Origin: a virus | IMG/VR virus record: IMGVR_UViG_3300030108_000459 | Coordinates: 304 to 24,721 of that record | Length of the DNA stretch: 24,418 nucleotides | Strand: one strand, 5' to 3' | In this document: positions 1 through 9,000 of the stretch, piece by piece | Layout of the letters: every line of letters begins with the position of its first letter | Position numbering within the stretch: position 1 is the stretch's first letter | Position numbers and translations under genes: made by a program | Notes under the pieces: generated by a model | What the model was told of the DNA's origin: nothing | The model's database searches: none | What the model saw: only the letters and a program-made list of their open reading frames with translations

Positions 1-870
1 CCTTTTGATGCTAGTCAATTTGGTCTTGGATTTAGTTTTATGGGTGGTCAACCACAACAACAACCGCCAGTTGCAGATAACCCCAATGTCCCTGAGATTA
101 TGACTCTTTATGGTCCTAACGGAGAAATAAGAACATTTAACATGCCTCTCAGTGAAGCAGATGCTGCAGAAGTAGCTCGACTAAAAGAGTTAGGATACTC
201 AGAGACAAAGGCTGTAACAACTACTCCTGTTACAGGAGGAGGTGGAGGTAGTTCAAGACCACCAGTAGAAACAGATCCTAATGCTTGGGCAAAAAATATT
301 ACAGACCCTACAGCATGGGTAGATGAAAATCTAGGTAAAAAACCTGAAGGTCCTTTTGATTTATTTAAACTAGGTGAATCCGTAGCACGAACAAGAGCAC
401 TAGCTATTATTGCAGAGTCAGAGGGTAATACTGAGTTAGCTGACTCATTTCGTGCTAAAGCAAGACAAGTGGTAGAAGACAACAAAGCTTTACAGTTTGT
501 TCCTGAAGGTGGGATGAACGGAACGTCAATTGCTTCTGCATTACTTAAAGACAGAAATATAGTGGACAATATCTTTAAAACTAAAACTCCTGATCCTGCA
601 CCTAGTGCTCCAGTTCAAACTCAAAATGTAGATGAACTAAGAACAAAGATACAAAAAGATAAAAAGAAAAAAACAAGTTTAGCAAAAACTAAAACTACAG
701 CCATAAAGTCAGAGGCCAAAAAAACTGGAAAATCTATAGCACAAATTGGAAGAGAAAAAGCACCATCTTCTAAAGGTAAAACAGCAGCACAAAAAGCTAA
801 AGATGAAGGTGATCCAAGAGCAGGTTTAATGAATAAAGGTGGACTAATGAATAAAAAGGGCGACAAGTAA
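1..870 (+). CDS. Unidentified phage structural-region protein, 5'-partial
   Basis: The reading frame is open from base 1 with no stop before the ATG at 40, so the gene very probably begins upstream of the window and the visible part is 289 residues. I do not recognise the family. Counting from the ATG at 40, the N-terminal part is Gln/Pro-rich, then comes a compact segment reading LYGPNGEIRTF, a GGGGGSS linker near residue 67, a predicted helical region around residues 110-190, and a strongly Lys-rich C-terminal tail ending in a doubled GLMNK motif. The tail looks disordered and could bind nucleic acid. It lies just upstream of the scaffold gene, where T7-like phages carry the portal gene, but nothing visible resembles a portal, so it may be a separate virion or head-assembly protein. 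Function unknown; that it is a real gene is fairly secure from composition and strand context. Confidence 0.75.
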   Translation, partial: PFDASQFGLGFSFMGGQPQQQPPVADNPNVPEIMTLYGPNGEIRTFNMPLSEADAAEVARLKELGYSETKAVTTTPVTGGGGGSSRPPVETDPNAWAKNITDPTAWVDENLGKKPEGPFDLFKLGESVARTRALAIIAESEGNTELADSFRAKARQVVEDNKALQFVPEGGMNGTSIASALLKDRNIVDNIFKTKTPDPAPSAPVQTQNVDELRTKIQKDKKKKTSLAKTKTTAIKSEAKKTGKSIAQIGREKAPSSKGKTAAQKAKDEGDPRAGLMNKGGLMNKKGDK

Positions 871-889
871 ACAATAACTATAAGGCTAC

Positions 890-906
890 CCAGGAATAGT
901 TCCTGG
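890..906 (+). other. Perfect hairpin between first gene and scaffold gene
   Basis: CCAGGAA and TTCCTGG form a perfect 7-bp stem around a TAG loop in the 60-nt gap. No T-run follows, so it is not a standard intrinsic terminator. It sits about 10 nt before the AAGGAG ribosome-binding site (917-922) of the next gene, and could be an RNA processing or mRNA-stabilising structure. That role is inference. Confidence 0.5.
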
Positions 907-930
907 CCCCAACATAAAGGAGAACTTTAA

Positions 931-1875
931 ATGCCTGAATTAACTGAAATGGAGAAACCAAAGACTGCAGGTTTTGTAGATCGTGGATATAACCACGCTA
1001 GAAAACAAAAGCGTATGGAAGAGGAAGAGGCAGAGATTGCCCGACTAGAAGCAGAGGCTCGTGGTGAAGAAGTTACTGAGAGTGAATCCAGTGGCGAAGA
1101 TACTGAGAACACCGAAGTACAAGCAACAGACGATTCCAAACAAGAAGAAACCAAAGAGGAAACCGAAGCACAGGAAGACGATAGTAGCCTGAGTGCTGAA
1201 GAGAAATCTTTTAAGAAACGTTACGGTGACTTGCGTAGGCATATGCAAGACAAAGAGAAAGAGTGGAATGAAAAACTTAAAGCTCTAGAAATAAAAAGTA
1301 AACGTGAAGGTATTATTCCCCCTAAGTCTGATGAAGACATAGAGAAGTGGGCAGAACAATATCCAGACGTTGCAGGTATCGTTGAAACCATAGCAGCTAA
1401 AAAAGCTCAAGAGATGTTCAGTAAAGCTGAATCACGTCTACAAGAATTAGATGAAGCTCACTCTGAAGCGCAAAGAGTAAAAGCAGAAAACATGATTCGT
1501 AAGTCTCATGAAGACTTTGACGAGTTAAGAGAATCAGATCAGTTTCACGACTGGGCAGACAGCCAACCTAAATGGGTTAAGGATGCACTCTATGAAAATA
1601 TGGATGATCCTGCCTCAGTTGTTCGTGTAATAGATCTATATAAGATTGATAACGGTATGACCGTTGCAGCTAAAAAACAATCTAAGAAAGCTGCAGCATC
1701 TACTGTTGCAAAAGGAACTCGTGCTTCTATTGATGCAGAGGGCGCACAAGGCACTATCAAAGAGTCTGATGTAGCCAAGATGTCTGATAAGGAGTTTGAG
1801 GAAATGCAGGACAAAATAAACGAAGCAATGCGTAAAGGCAAGTTTGTTTACGATGTTTCGGGTTCTGCAAGATAA
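931..1875 (+). CDS. Capsid assembly scaffolding protein
   Basis: A 314-residue, highly charged, mostly helical protein immediately upstream of the major capsid gene. T7 gp9 scaffold is close in length (307 residues) and has the same position. Residues about 28-95 are Glu/Asp-rich and low complexity. Then comes a basic helical stretch with FKKRYGDLRRHMQ near residue 93, which is typical of podoviral scaffold proteins, followed by predicted coiled coil to about residue 190. The C-terminal 45 residues form a further charged helical region, where scaffold proteins usually contact the coat protein. The start is supported by AAGGAG at 917-922, eight bases before the ATG. Scaffolds assemble the procapsid and leave before or during DNA packaging. 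The assignment rests on context, length and composition rather than on catalytic motifs. Confidence 0.8.
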   Translation: MPELTEMEKPKTAGFVDRGYNHARKQKRMEEEEAEIARLEAEARGEEVTESESSGEDTENTEVQATDDSKQEETKEETEAQEDDSSLSAEEKSFKKRYGDLRRHMQDKEKEWNEKLKALEIKSKREGIIPPKSDEDIEKWAEQYPDVAGIVETIAAKKAQEMFSKAESRLQELDEAHSEAQRVKAENMIRKSHEDFDELRESDQFHDWADSQPKWVKDALYENMDDPASVVRVIDLYKIDNGMTVAAKKQSKKAAASTVAKGTRASIDAEGAQGTIKESDVAKMSDKEFEEMQDKINEAMRKGKFVYDVSGSAR

Positions 1876-1879
1876 TTAG

Positions 1880-1907
1880 TTGACATATTTAAAGTCATCT
1901 ATATAAC
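1880..1907 (+). promoter_or_regulatory. Sigma70-type promoter for the capsid gene
   Basis: TTGACA (1880-1885) is a perfect -35 and TATAAC (1902-1907) matches the -10 consensus in five of six positions, with a 16-nt spacer. It starts five bases after the scaffold stop codon, in the longest gap of the plus-strand block. Transcription would begin near 1914 and leave a leader of about 200 nt before the capsid start. It is probably an extra promoter lifting capsid expression above the flanking structural genes. No start site has been measured here. Confidence 0.6.
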
Positions 1908-2008
1908 TACCAGTATCTGACTTGAAGCCTCCGAAAGGACTACCTTCAAAGATACTTTTCATAAAAAGTCTAAACTACAAAGAACTACCTGGACAAGTAT
2001 AGGCCCAG

Positions 2009-2036
2009 TGGTATTAGGTAGCGCAACCTAATGCTA
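2009..2036 (+). other. Stem-loop in the capsid mRNA leader
   Basis: ATTAGGT (2013-2019) and ACCTAAT (2026-2032) pair perfectly around an AGCGCA loop. The helix extends outward to 2009/2036 with two G-U pairs, giving about 11 bp. No T-run follows, so it is unlikely to be a terminator. It lies in the leader between the promoter at 1880-1907 and the capsid start, about 80 nt upstream of the latter. RNA stabilisation or nuclease processing are the simplest explanations, both inferred. Confidence 0.55.
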
Positions 2037-2102
2037 ACTGCACCCTAGAAAACGTACAGCCTCTTTCAGATGTTTAAGCTTTCTTCATAAGCCAAATATC
2101 AT

Positions 2103-2107
2103 GGAGG
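2103..2107 (+). promoter_or_regulatory. Ribosome-binding site fixing the capsid start
   Basis: GGAGG lies eight bases before the ATG at 2116. It overlaps an earlier in-frame ATG at 2101, which has no good ribosome-binding site of its own. The capsid protein should therefore start at 2116 with MAFQT, not five codons upstream. Confidence 0.8.
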
Positions 2108-2115
2108 ATTTAACA

Positions 2116-3189
2116 ATGGCTTTTCAAACCGCATCGGGTTACGGTAATTTACCTAACGGTAATTTTAGTTCCGTAATCTACTCCAAGAAAGTGCAACTTG
2201 CATTTCGCAAGAGCACTGTCGTAGGAGACATAACTAACTCTGATTATTTTGGGGAGATTTCTGCCCAAGGTGATACAGTGAAAATTATCAAGGAGCCAGA
2301 AATTTCTGTAAGCGCCTATGCTAGGGGTACGCAGGTTTCAGCACAAGACCTTGATGACGAAGACTTCTCTTTAGTTGTCGATAAAGCAAACTACTACGCT
2401 TTTAAAATCGATGATATAGAAGAGGCACATAGTCATGCGAATTTTATGCAGCTTGCAACTGATCGTGCTGCATATCGTTTGGCTGATCAGCATGACCAAG
2501 AAGTTCTTGGTTATTTGTCTGGTTTTAAACAGTCTGCTTTACACGCAAATGCAGGTACAGCAAATGACGTAGTGAACGGAACTAAAGCTGTTTCAACAGC
2601 AGGTTCAGACGAATTGTTGACATCAATGAAACTCCGTAAGGACTCATTTGGCAACATCACAACTGGCTCTGCAGGAGATCACTCAATTCCTGTAGCGGCA
2701 CGTCTACCAGGTGCAACAGCACTACCAACAGCAACTGTTTCTCCTGCCATGATTGTGGCACGTATGAAACGTTTGTTAGATCAACAACAAGTTGATTCAC
2801 AAGGTAGATGGCTTGTGGTTGACCCTGTGTTTATGGAAATAATGGCCGATGAGGACTCAAGGTTCTTAAACGCTGATTTCGGTGAATCAGGTGCTCTACG
2901 TAATGGTTTAGTAATGAACAATATGCATGGTTTCAGAATGTATGTTTCCTCAAACCTTCCTTCAGTAGGCACAGGTCCAGGAACTACAGGTGATGCAAAC
3001 CAAAACAGTAACTTTGGTGTTATTGTTGCAGGTCATGACTCAGCCGTAGCTACTGCAGAGCAGATCAGTAAGACTGAAACATATCGTGACCCTGACAGCT
3101 TTGCTGACATTGTTCGTGGTATGCATCTATACGGCAGAAAGATTCTTCGTCCAGAAGCAATCGTAACTGCTAAATACAACGCAGCGTAA
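2116..3189 (+). CDS. Major capsid protein
   Basis: A 357-residue protein, close to T7 gp10A (345 residues), directly after the scaffold gene with its own promoter, leader and strong ribosome-binding site. The N-terminal half (SGYGNLPNGNF, then DYFGEIS, GDTVKI, ARGTQVSAQDL, a helix with AHSHANFMQLATDRAA and DQEVLGYL) is characteristic of the HK97-fold coat proteins of marine podoviruses. The C-terminal half includes RWLVVDPVFMEIMADEDSRF and a final segment, DIVRGMHLYGRKI, as in P22/T7-like coats where this part closes the A-domain and P-domain sheet. It forms the icosahedral shell. I saw no slippery site near the 3' end that would suggest a T7-like longer minor form. The coat family is quite secure; the exact phage genus is not. 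Confidence 0.92.
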   Translation: MAFQTASGYGNLPNGNFSSVIYSKKVQLAFRKSTVVGDITNSDYFGEISAQGDTVKIIKEPEISVSAYARGTQVSAQDLDDEDFSLVVDKANYYAFKIDDIEEAHSHANFMQLATDRAAYRLADQHDQEVLGYLSGFKQSALHANAGTANDVVNGTKAVSTAGSDELLTSMKLRKDSFGNITTGSAGDHSIPVAARLPGATALPTATVSPAMIVARMKRLLDQQQVDSQGRWLVVDPVFMEIMADEDSRFLNADFGESGALRNGLVMNNMHGFRMYVSSNLPSVGTGPGTTGDANQNSNFGVIVAGHDSAVATAEQISKTETYRDPDSFADIVRGMHLYGRKILRPEAIVTAKYNAA

Positions 3190-3203
3190 GGGAGGATTGA
3201 CTT

Positions 3204-3740
3204 ATGGCTACTTATGATATGACTTCCTCAGCTACTGTAGGTGTTGACGCTAACAGCATTGCAGCAGCTACCTCACGTTATCAAGCGATGGGGATGTACA
3301 TGCGTGAAGCACGTTTGGACATTGCCAAAATGGTAGAAGATGGATACTCAAACGCAGATGGAGACATCTTCCAACTTCTAGAAATACCTGCTAACACATT
3401 AGTCTTGTTTGCAGGTGCTGAAGTTGAAACTGCTTTCAACGGTACATCACCAACTGTAGATATTGATTTTGCAGCAGGTGATGACATTGTTGACGGTGGT
3501 GATGTTACTTCTACTGGCTTTTTGGCTCAAGGTACAAACGGTCAATCTATGGTTGTTAGCACTGCTGATGCCTCTACATTTACACAGCACGTAACAACTA
3601 CAGACACAATTGACGTTAAGTTAATTGCAGGTTCTGCAGATGTTACATCTGGTATCCTACGTGTTATTGCATGTTGCATTGACACAGGCCCAAGAGGTGG
3701 ACGTGCTCCGACTGAAGTGGATCGTGATCTACTAGCATAA
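3204..3740 (+). CDS. Small virion protein, probable head decoration
   Basis: A 178-residue protein 14 nt after the capsid gene, with a strong GGGAGG ribosome-binding site (3190-3195). It is rich in Ala, Thr, Asp and Val, with alternating beta-strand patterns and no Lys/Arg-rich DNA-binding part. It begins MATYDMTSSATVG, contains a helix around residues 20-45, then a beta-rich body (FAGAEVETAFN, VDIDFAAGDD, VKLIAGSADV). I recognise no catalytic motif. Small beta-rich proteins co-expressed with the coat and closed off by a hairpin are commonly decoration or head-stabilising proteins needed in high copy, which is my inference here. A fibre or head-completion role is possible but less likely. Confidence 0.6.
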   Translation: MATYDMTSSATVGVDANSIAAATSRYQAMGMYMREARLDIAKMVEDGYSNADGDIFQLLEIPANTLVLFAGAEVETAFNGTSPTVDIDFAAGDDIVDGGDVTSTGFLAQGTNGQSMVVSTADASTFTQHVTTTDTIDVKLIAGSADVTSGILRVIACCIDTGPRGGRAPTEVDRDLLA

Positions 3741-3747
3741 CTACTTT

Positions 3748-3772
3748 AAGGGGCAGGGCAACTTGCCCCTTT
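3748..3772 (+). terminator. Hairpin after capsid/decoration unit
   Basis: AAGGGGCA (3748-3755) and TGCCCCTT (3764-3771) form a GC-rich 8-bp stem with an 8-nt loop. Only a short T-run follows before AACC, so termination is likely partial. Its place after the capsid unit recalls the T7 late terminator behind gene 10, which attenuates expression of the downstream tail genes. Confidence 0.6.
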
Positions 3773-3795
3773 AACCTTATCTAAGGGATTTTTTT

Positions 3796-4524
3796 ATGGC
3801 AACTTATATAACACTGGTTAATCAACTTTTAAGAAGATTAAATGAAGTTACACTAGATACTGCAGGTGAAGGGTTTACTACAGTACGTAATGTGCAAGCA
3901 CTTGCCAAAGATGCTATTAATAACTCCATTAGAAATATAATACAAACAGGACAAGAGTTTCCTTTTCTTAAAACAACACAGACGCAGACACTAGTAGCAG
4001 GAACAAGACAATATGATTTTCCTACTGATTACTCTAGTGCTGACTGGGAAACTTTTTACATTAAAAAATTAACGTCTGTTGATAACACCCCAATGCATCT
4101 ACCGACTATAAATTATGATGAGTACATTCAAAGGTATAGACATTTTGATGATACAGGGGATCAGACAGGTATATCTGCTCCCACACTTGTTTATAAGACT
4201 AACGAAGAAAAGTTTGGAGTTACTCCTATTCCTGATAACGCATATCAGATAGAGTATGTGTATTACTTTTTTCCTTCAGATCTATCTGCTTTTAATGATA
4301 TATCTTTTATACCAGATAGATTTAATCACGTAGTCATAGATGGTGCTATGATGTACATGATGAGATTTAGATCTAACGAACAGAGTGCTGCAATGCATCA
4401 ACAAAATTTTGAAGATGGCGTAAAAATGATGCGAAGAGTTCTTATAGATGACCAGTTAAGGGTAAGATCAACTGTGGTTGATAGAATTAACTCTTCCAAT
4501 CAGGTATTGGGTAGAGTTTTATAA
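3796..4524 (+). CDS. Tail tubular protein A-like adaptor
   Basis: A 242-residue protein directly before the nozzle gene, in the position of T7 gp11 (196 residues). It opens with a helical bundle typical of head-tail adaptors (TLVNQLLRRLNEV, then NVQALAKDAINNSIRNI), followed by a beta-rich insert with RQYDFPTDYSSADWETFYI and the LPTINYDEYIQRY element. A C-terminal helix-rich part (NHVVIDGAMMYMMRFRSNE) resembles the docking helices of gp4/gp11-type adaptors. Its role would be to sit under the portal and join the nozzle to the head. AAGGGA ahead of a run of T precedes the ATG. The stop overlaps the next start as TAATG, indicating translational coupling. Family assignment comes from motif layout and order; no alignment was made. 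Confidence 0.78.
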   Translation: MATYITLVNQLLRRLNEVTLDTAGEGFTTVRNVQALAKDAINNSIRNIIQTGQEFPFLKTTQTQTLVAGTRQYDFPTDYSSADWETFYIKKLTSVDNTPMHLPTINYDEYIQRYRHFDDTGDQTGISAPTLVYKTNEEKFGVTPIPDNAYQIEYVYYFFPSDLSAFNDISFIPDRFNHVVIDGAMMYMMRFRSNEQSAAMHQQNFEDGVKMMRRVLIDDQLRVRSTVVDRINSSNQVLGRVL

Positions 4525-6077
4525 TGGCAGATAATTTAGCTTCCTTTAAAGTCTTCTGTCAAGGTGGGCTGAACACTAGTAGAGATGTGTTATCCCAAGG
4601 CGAAACTGCACCTGGTTCTGCTATAAAGCTTACAAACTATGAGCCATCTGTTACTGGCGGTTATCGTAAGATAAATGGATTCAGTAATGACTTTGGAACA
4701 GTAACAGGTACAGGAAGTGTTCTTGGAGTCTGCGTAGCTAACGGTATTAATGATGGCATACTAGCCTGTCGAACTCCTTCTAGTGGTAATAATTATTTAC
4801 ATAAATGGAATAATTCTACAAGTGCATGGGATGCCATAACTACTTCTGGATCACCTACTATGTCGGGTGTAACAAAAGTTAGATTTACTAGATATAATTT
4901 TGGATCACCAAAAGTTGTTTTAACAGATGGAGTAAACCCTGCAGCTACTTATGATGGCAGCACATATACACAAATTACTCATTCAGACGCACCAACCGAT
5001 CCAAAATTTTCTGCAATATTTCAAAATCATTTATTTTTAGCAGGTGATCCTGCACACCCAACTAAGTTATTTTTTAGTGCTCCACTAGCAGAGACAGATT
5101 TTACTGCAGGTAATGGGGCAGGTGTAATAAATGTAGGTTTTCCTATAGTTGCTATTAAAGTTTTTAGAAATGAATTATTTATATTTGGTACAACTAATAT
5201 TAAAAAATTATCAGGCACTGCATTAGCTAATTTTGTATTACAAACTGTTACAGATGATCTTGGATGTTTAGCTACTGACAGTGTTATAGAAATTGGTGGT
5301 GATTTATTATTTTTATCTCAAGATGGTTTACGTCCAATATCAGGTACAGATAAAATTGGTGACGTTAATTTAGAAACAGTATCTAAAAATATTCAATCTA
5401 TTTTTACTGATGTTGTATTTGATATTGATCTTGAAGGTCTTAATGCAGTAGTAATACGACAAAAAACACAATTTAGATATTTTTTTGGTGCAGCAGATTC
5501 ACAAGGTATTATTGGTGGATTTAGAGAAACTCCTAACGGACTAAAGTTTGAGTACAGTCAGATACTAGGTATTACAGCTACCTGTGCAGACAGTGGATAC
5601 ATAGGACAAAACGAATTTGTATTACATGGAGATAGTACAGGTAAAGTTTACAGACAAGAAAGAGGTAACAACTTTGGAGGAAGCGATATATTTAGTGCTT
5701 TCCAAACTCCTTACTTGTATATGCAAGACCCAGAGCAACGTAAAATATTTTATACTATAGCAACTTATTTACGTTCTGAAGGCGATAATGAAATATTAAT
5801 GTCAGCAGTATATGATTACGAAGATGTAAATGTATTAAACCCCAATGACTTTACAGTAAGTAATGAAAATGCTGCTGCCTATTATAACGAGGCTGCGTAT
5901 GCTGCTGCTGATGCTACTAGTGGTTCTGTTTACGATGGTAGTCCTGCGCCTATACGAAGAACAAATGTGTCAGGATCAGGCAAGTCAATATCAATAAGAT
6001 ATGTTACAAACGATACAAAACCTTCACACAGTATACAAGGTTTGGTAATTACATTTGGGGTAGGAGATAGGTTATAA
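4524..6077 (+). CDS. Tail nozzle / tail tubular protein B-like stabilisation protein
   Basis: A 517-residue beta-rich protein coupled by a one-base overlap to the adaptor gene. The start GGLNTSRDVL and LTNYEPSVTGGYRKINGF match the opening of podoviral nozzle/stabilisation proteins (T7 gp12, P22 gp10). Residues about 165-290 carry the classic propeller signature: FQNHLFLAG, LFFSAPLAETDF, VAIKVFRNELFIFG, TTNIKKLSG, DDLGCLATDSV and LLFLSQDGLRPIS. It is shorter than T7 gp12 (794) and close to P22 gp10 (472). It would form the hexameric conduit that holds DNA in the capsid and opens on host contact. The C-terminal quarter (Ala/Tyr/Asn-rich, then SIQGLVITFGVGDRL) is the usual closing domain. Confidence 0.85.
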   Translation: MADNLASFKVFCQGGLNTSRDVLSQGETAPGSAIKLTNYEPSVTGGYRKINGFSNDFGTVTGTGSVLGVCVANGINDGILACRTPSSGNNYLHKWNNSTSAWDAITTSGSPTMSGVTKVRFTRYNFGSPKVVLTDGVNPAATYDGSTYTQITHSDAPTDPKFSAIFQNHLFLAGDPAHPTKLFFSAPLAETDFTAGNGAGVINVGFPIVAIKVFRNELFIFGTTNIKKLSGTALANFVLQTVTDDLGCLATDSVIEIGGDLLFLSQDGLRPISGTDKIGDVNLETVSKNIQSIFTDVVFDIDLEGLNAVVIRQKTQFRYFFGAADSQGIIGGFRETPNGLKFEYSQILGITATCADSGYIGQNEFVLHGDSTGKVYRQERGNNFGGSDIFSAFQTPYLYMQDPEQRKIFYTIATYLRSEGDNEILMSAVYDYEDVNVLNPNDFTVSNENAAAYYNEAAYAAADATSGSVYDGSPAPIRRTNVSGSGKSISIRYVTNDTKPSHSIQGLVITFGVGDRL

Positions 6078-6078
6078 C

Positions 6079-9000
6079 ATGGCAGGTTATTCAAGACAAT
6101 CCGCATCAACTATACAGCCTAATGAAGTCATTAAAGCTGCACCAGTAAACGCAGAGTATAACGCAATACGAGATGCGTTTGCTTTATCTGGTGGTCACAA
6201 ACATGATGGTAGTTCTACTGAAGGTGCATACGTACCTCTCATAGCTGATACTGATGCTTTAAACAAAATAGCGGTAGACACTAGTAACAATAGACATGGG
6301 GTGTTTGTTGAGGTTTCTTCTTCAGCAGTTGAACAGGTTAGGTTTCAAGATGGTGTAATCGTGCCTGTAACAGATAATGATATAGACTTAGGTACAAGTT
6401 CTGTAGAGTTTAAAGATTTATATTTAGATGGAACAGCTACAGTAGACACACTTCAAGTAGACGAGAATGCTACAGTAACAGGTAACCTTACTGTAAATGG
6501 AAACACTACTCTTGGTGATGCAGATTCAGACACTGTTACTGTTACTGCCGATGTTGCCTCTCCTCTTATACCTTCTGCTGATAATACACATGACCTTGGT
6601 GCTGTAGGTTCTGAGTGGCGTAATCTTTATGTTACTGGAACTGCTAACATAGATGCTCTTGTAGCTGACACTGCTGATATAAATGGTGGTACAGTTGATG
6701 GTGCAGTTATTGGTGGTAGTAGTGCTGCTGCAGGTAGTTTTACTACAGTAGGCTCTTCTGGTTTAGCTACATTAAACTCACTTACAGTAACAGGTGCTAC
6801 TGCTCTTAACGGTGGTCTTACTATGGACACCAACAAGTTTACTGTCGCAGATACAAGTGGTAACACTGCAATAGCAGGTACGTTAGATGTTACAGGTCAA
6901 ACAACTGTTGCTAATTTTACAGCCACAGGAACTACTATATTACCTGCTACATCTTTTGGTGATAATAACATTACTAATGTTGGAGACATTGCTCTAGATA
7001 GTATTAGTGCAGATGACTCTACTATTACTATTACAGGTAATACTACATTTGCTGATGGTTCTTTTAACTTTGATATAGCTTCTCATGACGGTACAAACGG
7101 CCTTGCGCTTGGTGGTGTTGTAGTGACAGCTAGTGCAGCAGAGTTAAATAAATTAGATGGTGTAACTGCAACGACTGATGAGTTAAACATATTAGACGGT
7201 GACACTTCAGCTAGTTCAGTAACTTTAGCAGATGCAGATCGTTTTGTAGTAAACGATGATGGCACAATGAAGCAAGTTGCAGCTACAGCTATCTCTACTT
7301 ATGTAGGAAGCTCTATTACATCATTATCAAATCTTACGACTACAGGTGCTCTTAACTCTGGTTCTATTACATCTGGTTTTGGTAGTATTGATACTGGTTC
7401 TAGTACAATTACTACTACAGGAAATATTACTGGTGGTAACATTATAATATCTGACGGTGGTAATATAGGTTCAGCTAGTGACACAGATGCAATAGCCATT
7501 GCTTCTGGTGGTAACGTTACTATGAGTCAAGACTTAATTGTCACAGGAGACTTAACTGTTAATGGTACAACCACTACAGTAAACAGCACAACTGTTACAA
7601 TAGATGATCCTGTTTTTACTATTGGAGGTGATACAGCCCCTGGATCAGATGACAACAAAGATCGTGGTATAGAATTTAGATACCATACAGGTTCTGCTGC
7701 TAAAGTAGGATTTTTTGGTTTTGATGACAGTGCAGGTAAATTTACATTTATACCAGATGCAACAAATAATAGTGAGGTTTTTTCAGGTACTGCAGGAACA
7801 ATTGTAGCAAATCTTGAGGGTGCTGTTACAGGAAATGCTTCAACTGCTACAGCATTAGCAAATGCTAGAACTATAGCAGGTCAATCTTTTGACGGCACTG
7901 GTAATATATCTATAGCCCCTACAGATTTAACAGGGGTAAACTCTACTGCTGCTGAATTAAATATTATGGATGGTGACACTTCTGCTACGTCAACTACACT
8001 TGCAGATGCAGATAGAGTTGTTGTTAATGATGACGGCACTATGGTTCAAGTAGCCCTTACTGATTTTGAAACATACTTTGAAGGAGCTTTAGACACCCTT
8101 AGTAACGTAACAACGGTAGGTGCTCTTAATGCAGGTAGCATAACAAGTGGTTTTGGAGCTATAGACAATGGCTCTAGTGCAATTACTACAACAGGCACTA
8201 TAACTTACGGTAGTTTATCTGATGGTACAATTACTGTAACTGCTTTTGTTGATGAAGATGATATGGCATCTGACAGTGCTACACTTATTCCTACGCAACA
8301 ATCTGTAAAAGCTTACGTAAACTCAGTAGCAAGTTCTGCTAACAATGTCACAGGTCTTAATGCCACAGGTGCAGAGCTTAACGCAGTTGCAGATTTTAGT
8401 GCAGTAAGTGTTGATACAAGTACAGCTATAGCTAACAACGATGCTATACTAATGTTTGATAACGGTAATGAAATAGGTTATCGTGATGTAGATTTACTTG
8501 ATACTTACTTTGCAGGAACAACTAAAACTCTAACAAATAAAACTCTTACATCTCCTACTATTACATCTCCTACTGTAACTGGTCTTCACCTTAACGACTC
8601 AGGTTTTACTGTAGAGGGTTCTAGTGAAGATGGTAACGAAACTACAGTTAGTTTTACAAACCCAACTGCTGACAGAACAATTACAATGCCTAATGAAACA
8701 GGTATTGTATTATTAAAAGATAGTGCTACAGGTTCTGTACAATTACCTGCAGGAACTACAGCACAAAGATCAGGTTCTCCTGCAAACGGTATGATTCGTT
8801 ACAATACTGATGATGATGCATTGGAAGTTTACAAAGGAGGTGCTTGGGGTCTTGTTGGTAGAAACAGACAAACAGCTTCTACATCAAGCACTTCACAAAC
8901 AGCTATTGCAACCTATACAGCTTCTTCATCATTAGGTATTGAGATTACTGTTATAGCTACAGATACAGTGGCTACAGAAAGAACAATAACAAAGCTGCTT

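Noticed and set aside
108-569. Long antisense open frame over the first gene, and similar ones at 21471-21938 and 15083-15466
   Set aside because: They run opposite to genes with clear protein character, have low-complexity Ser/Leu-rich translations and no ribosome-binding sites, so they are shadows of the coding strand.
2031-2090. Leader peptides upstream of the capsid start (ATG at 2034 region and near 2069)
   Set aside because: They encode only five or six residues and lack ribosome-binding sites.
1928-2107. CCTCC (1928-1932) in the capsid leader pairing with the GGAGG ribosome-binding site
   Set aside because: Only five bases pair over a distance of about 170 nt, with no flanking complementarity. 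Too weak to claim regulation.
3150-3200. Programmed frameshift at the end of the capsid gene giving a longer minor form as in T7
   Set aside because: No slippery heptamer or downstream extension is visible; the next gene has its own strong ribosome-binding site.
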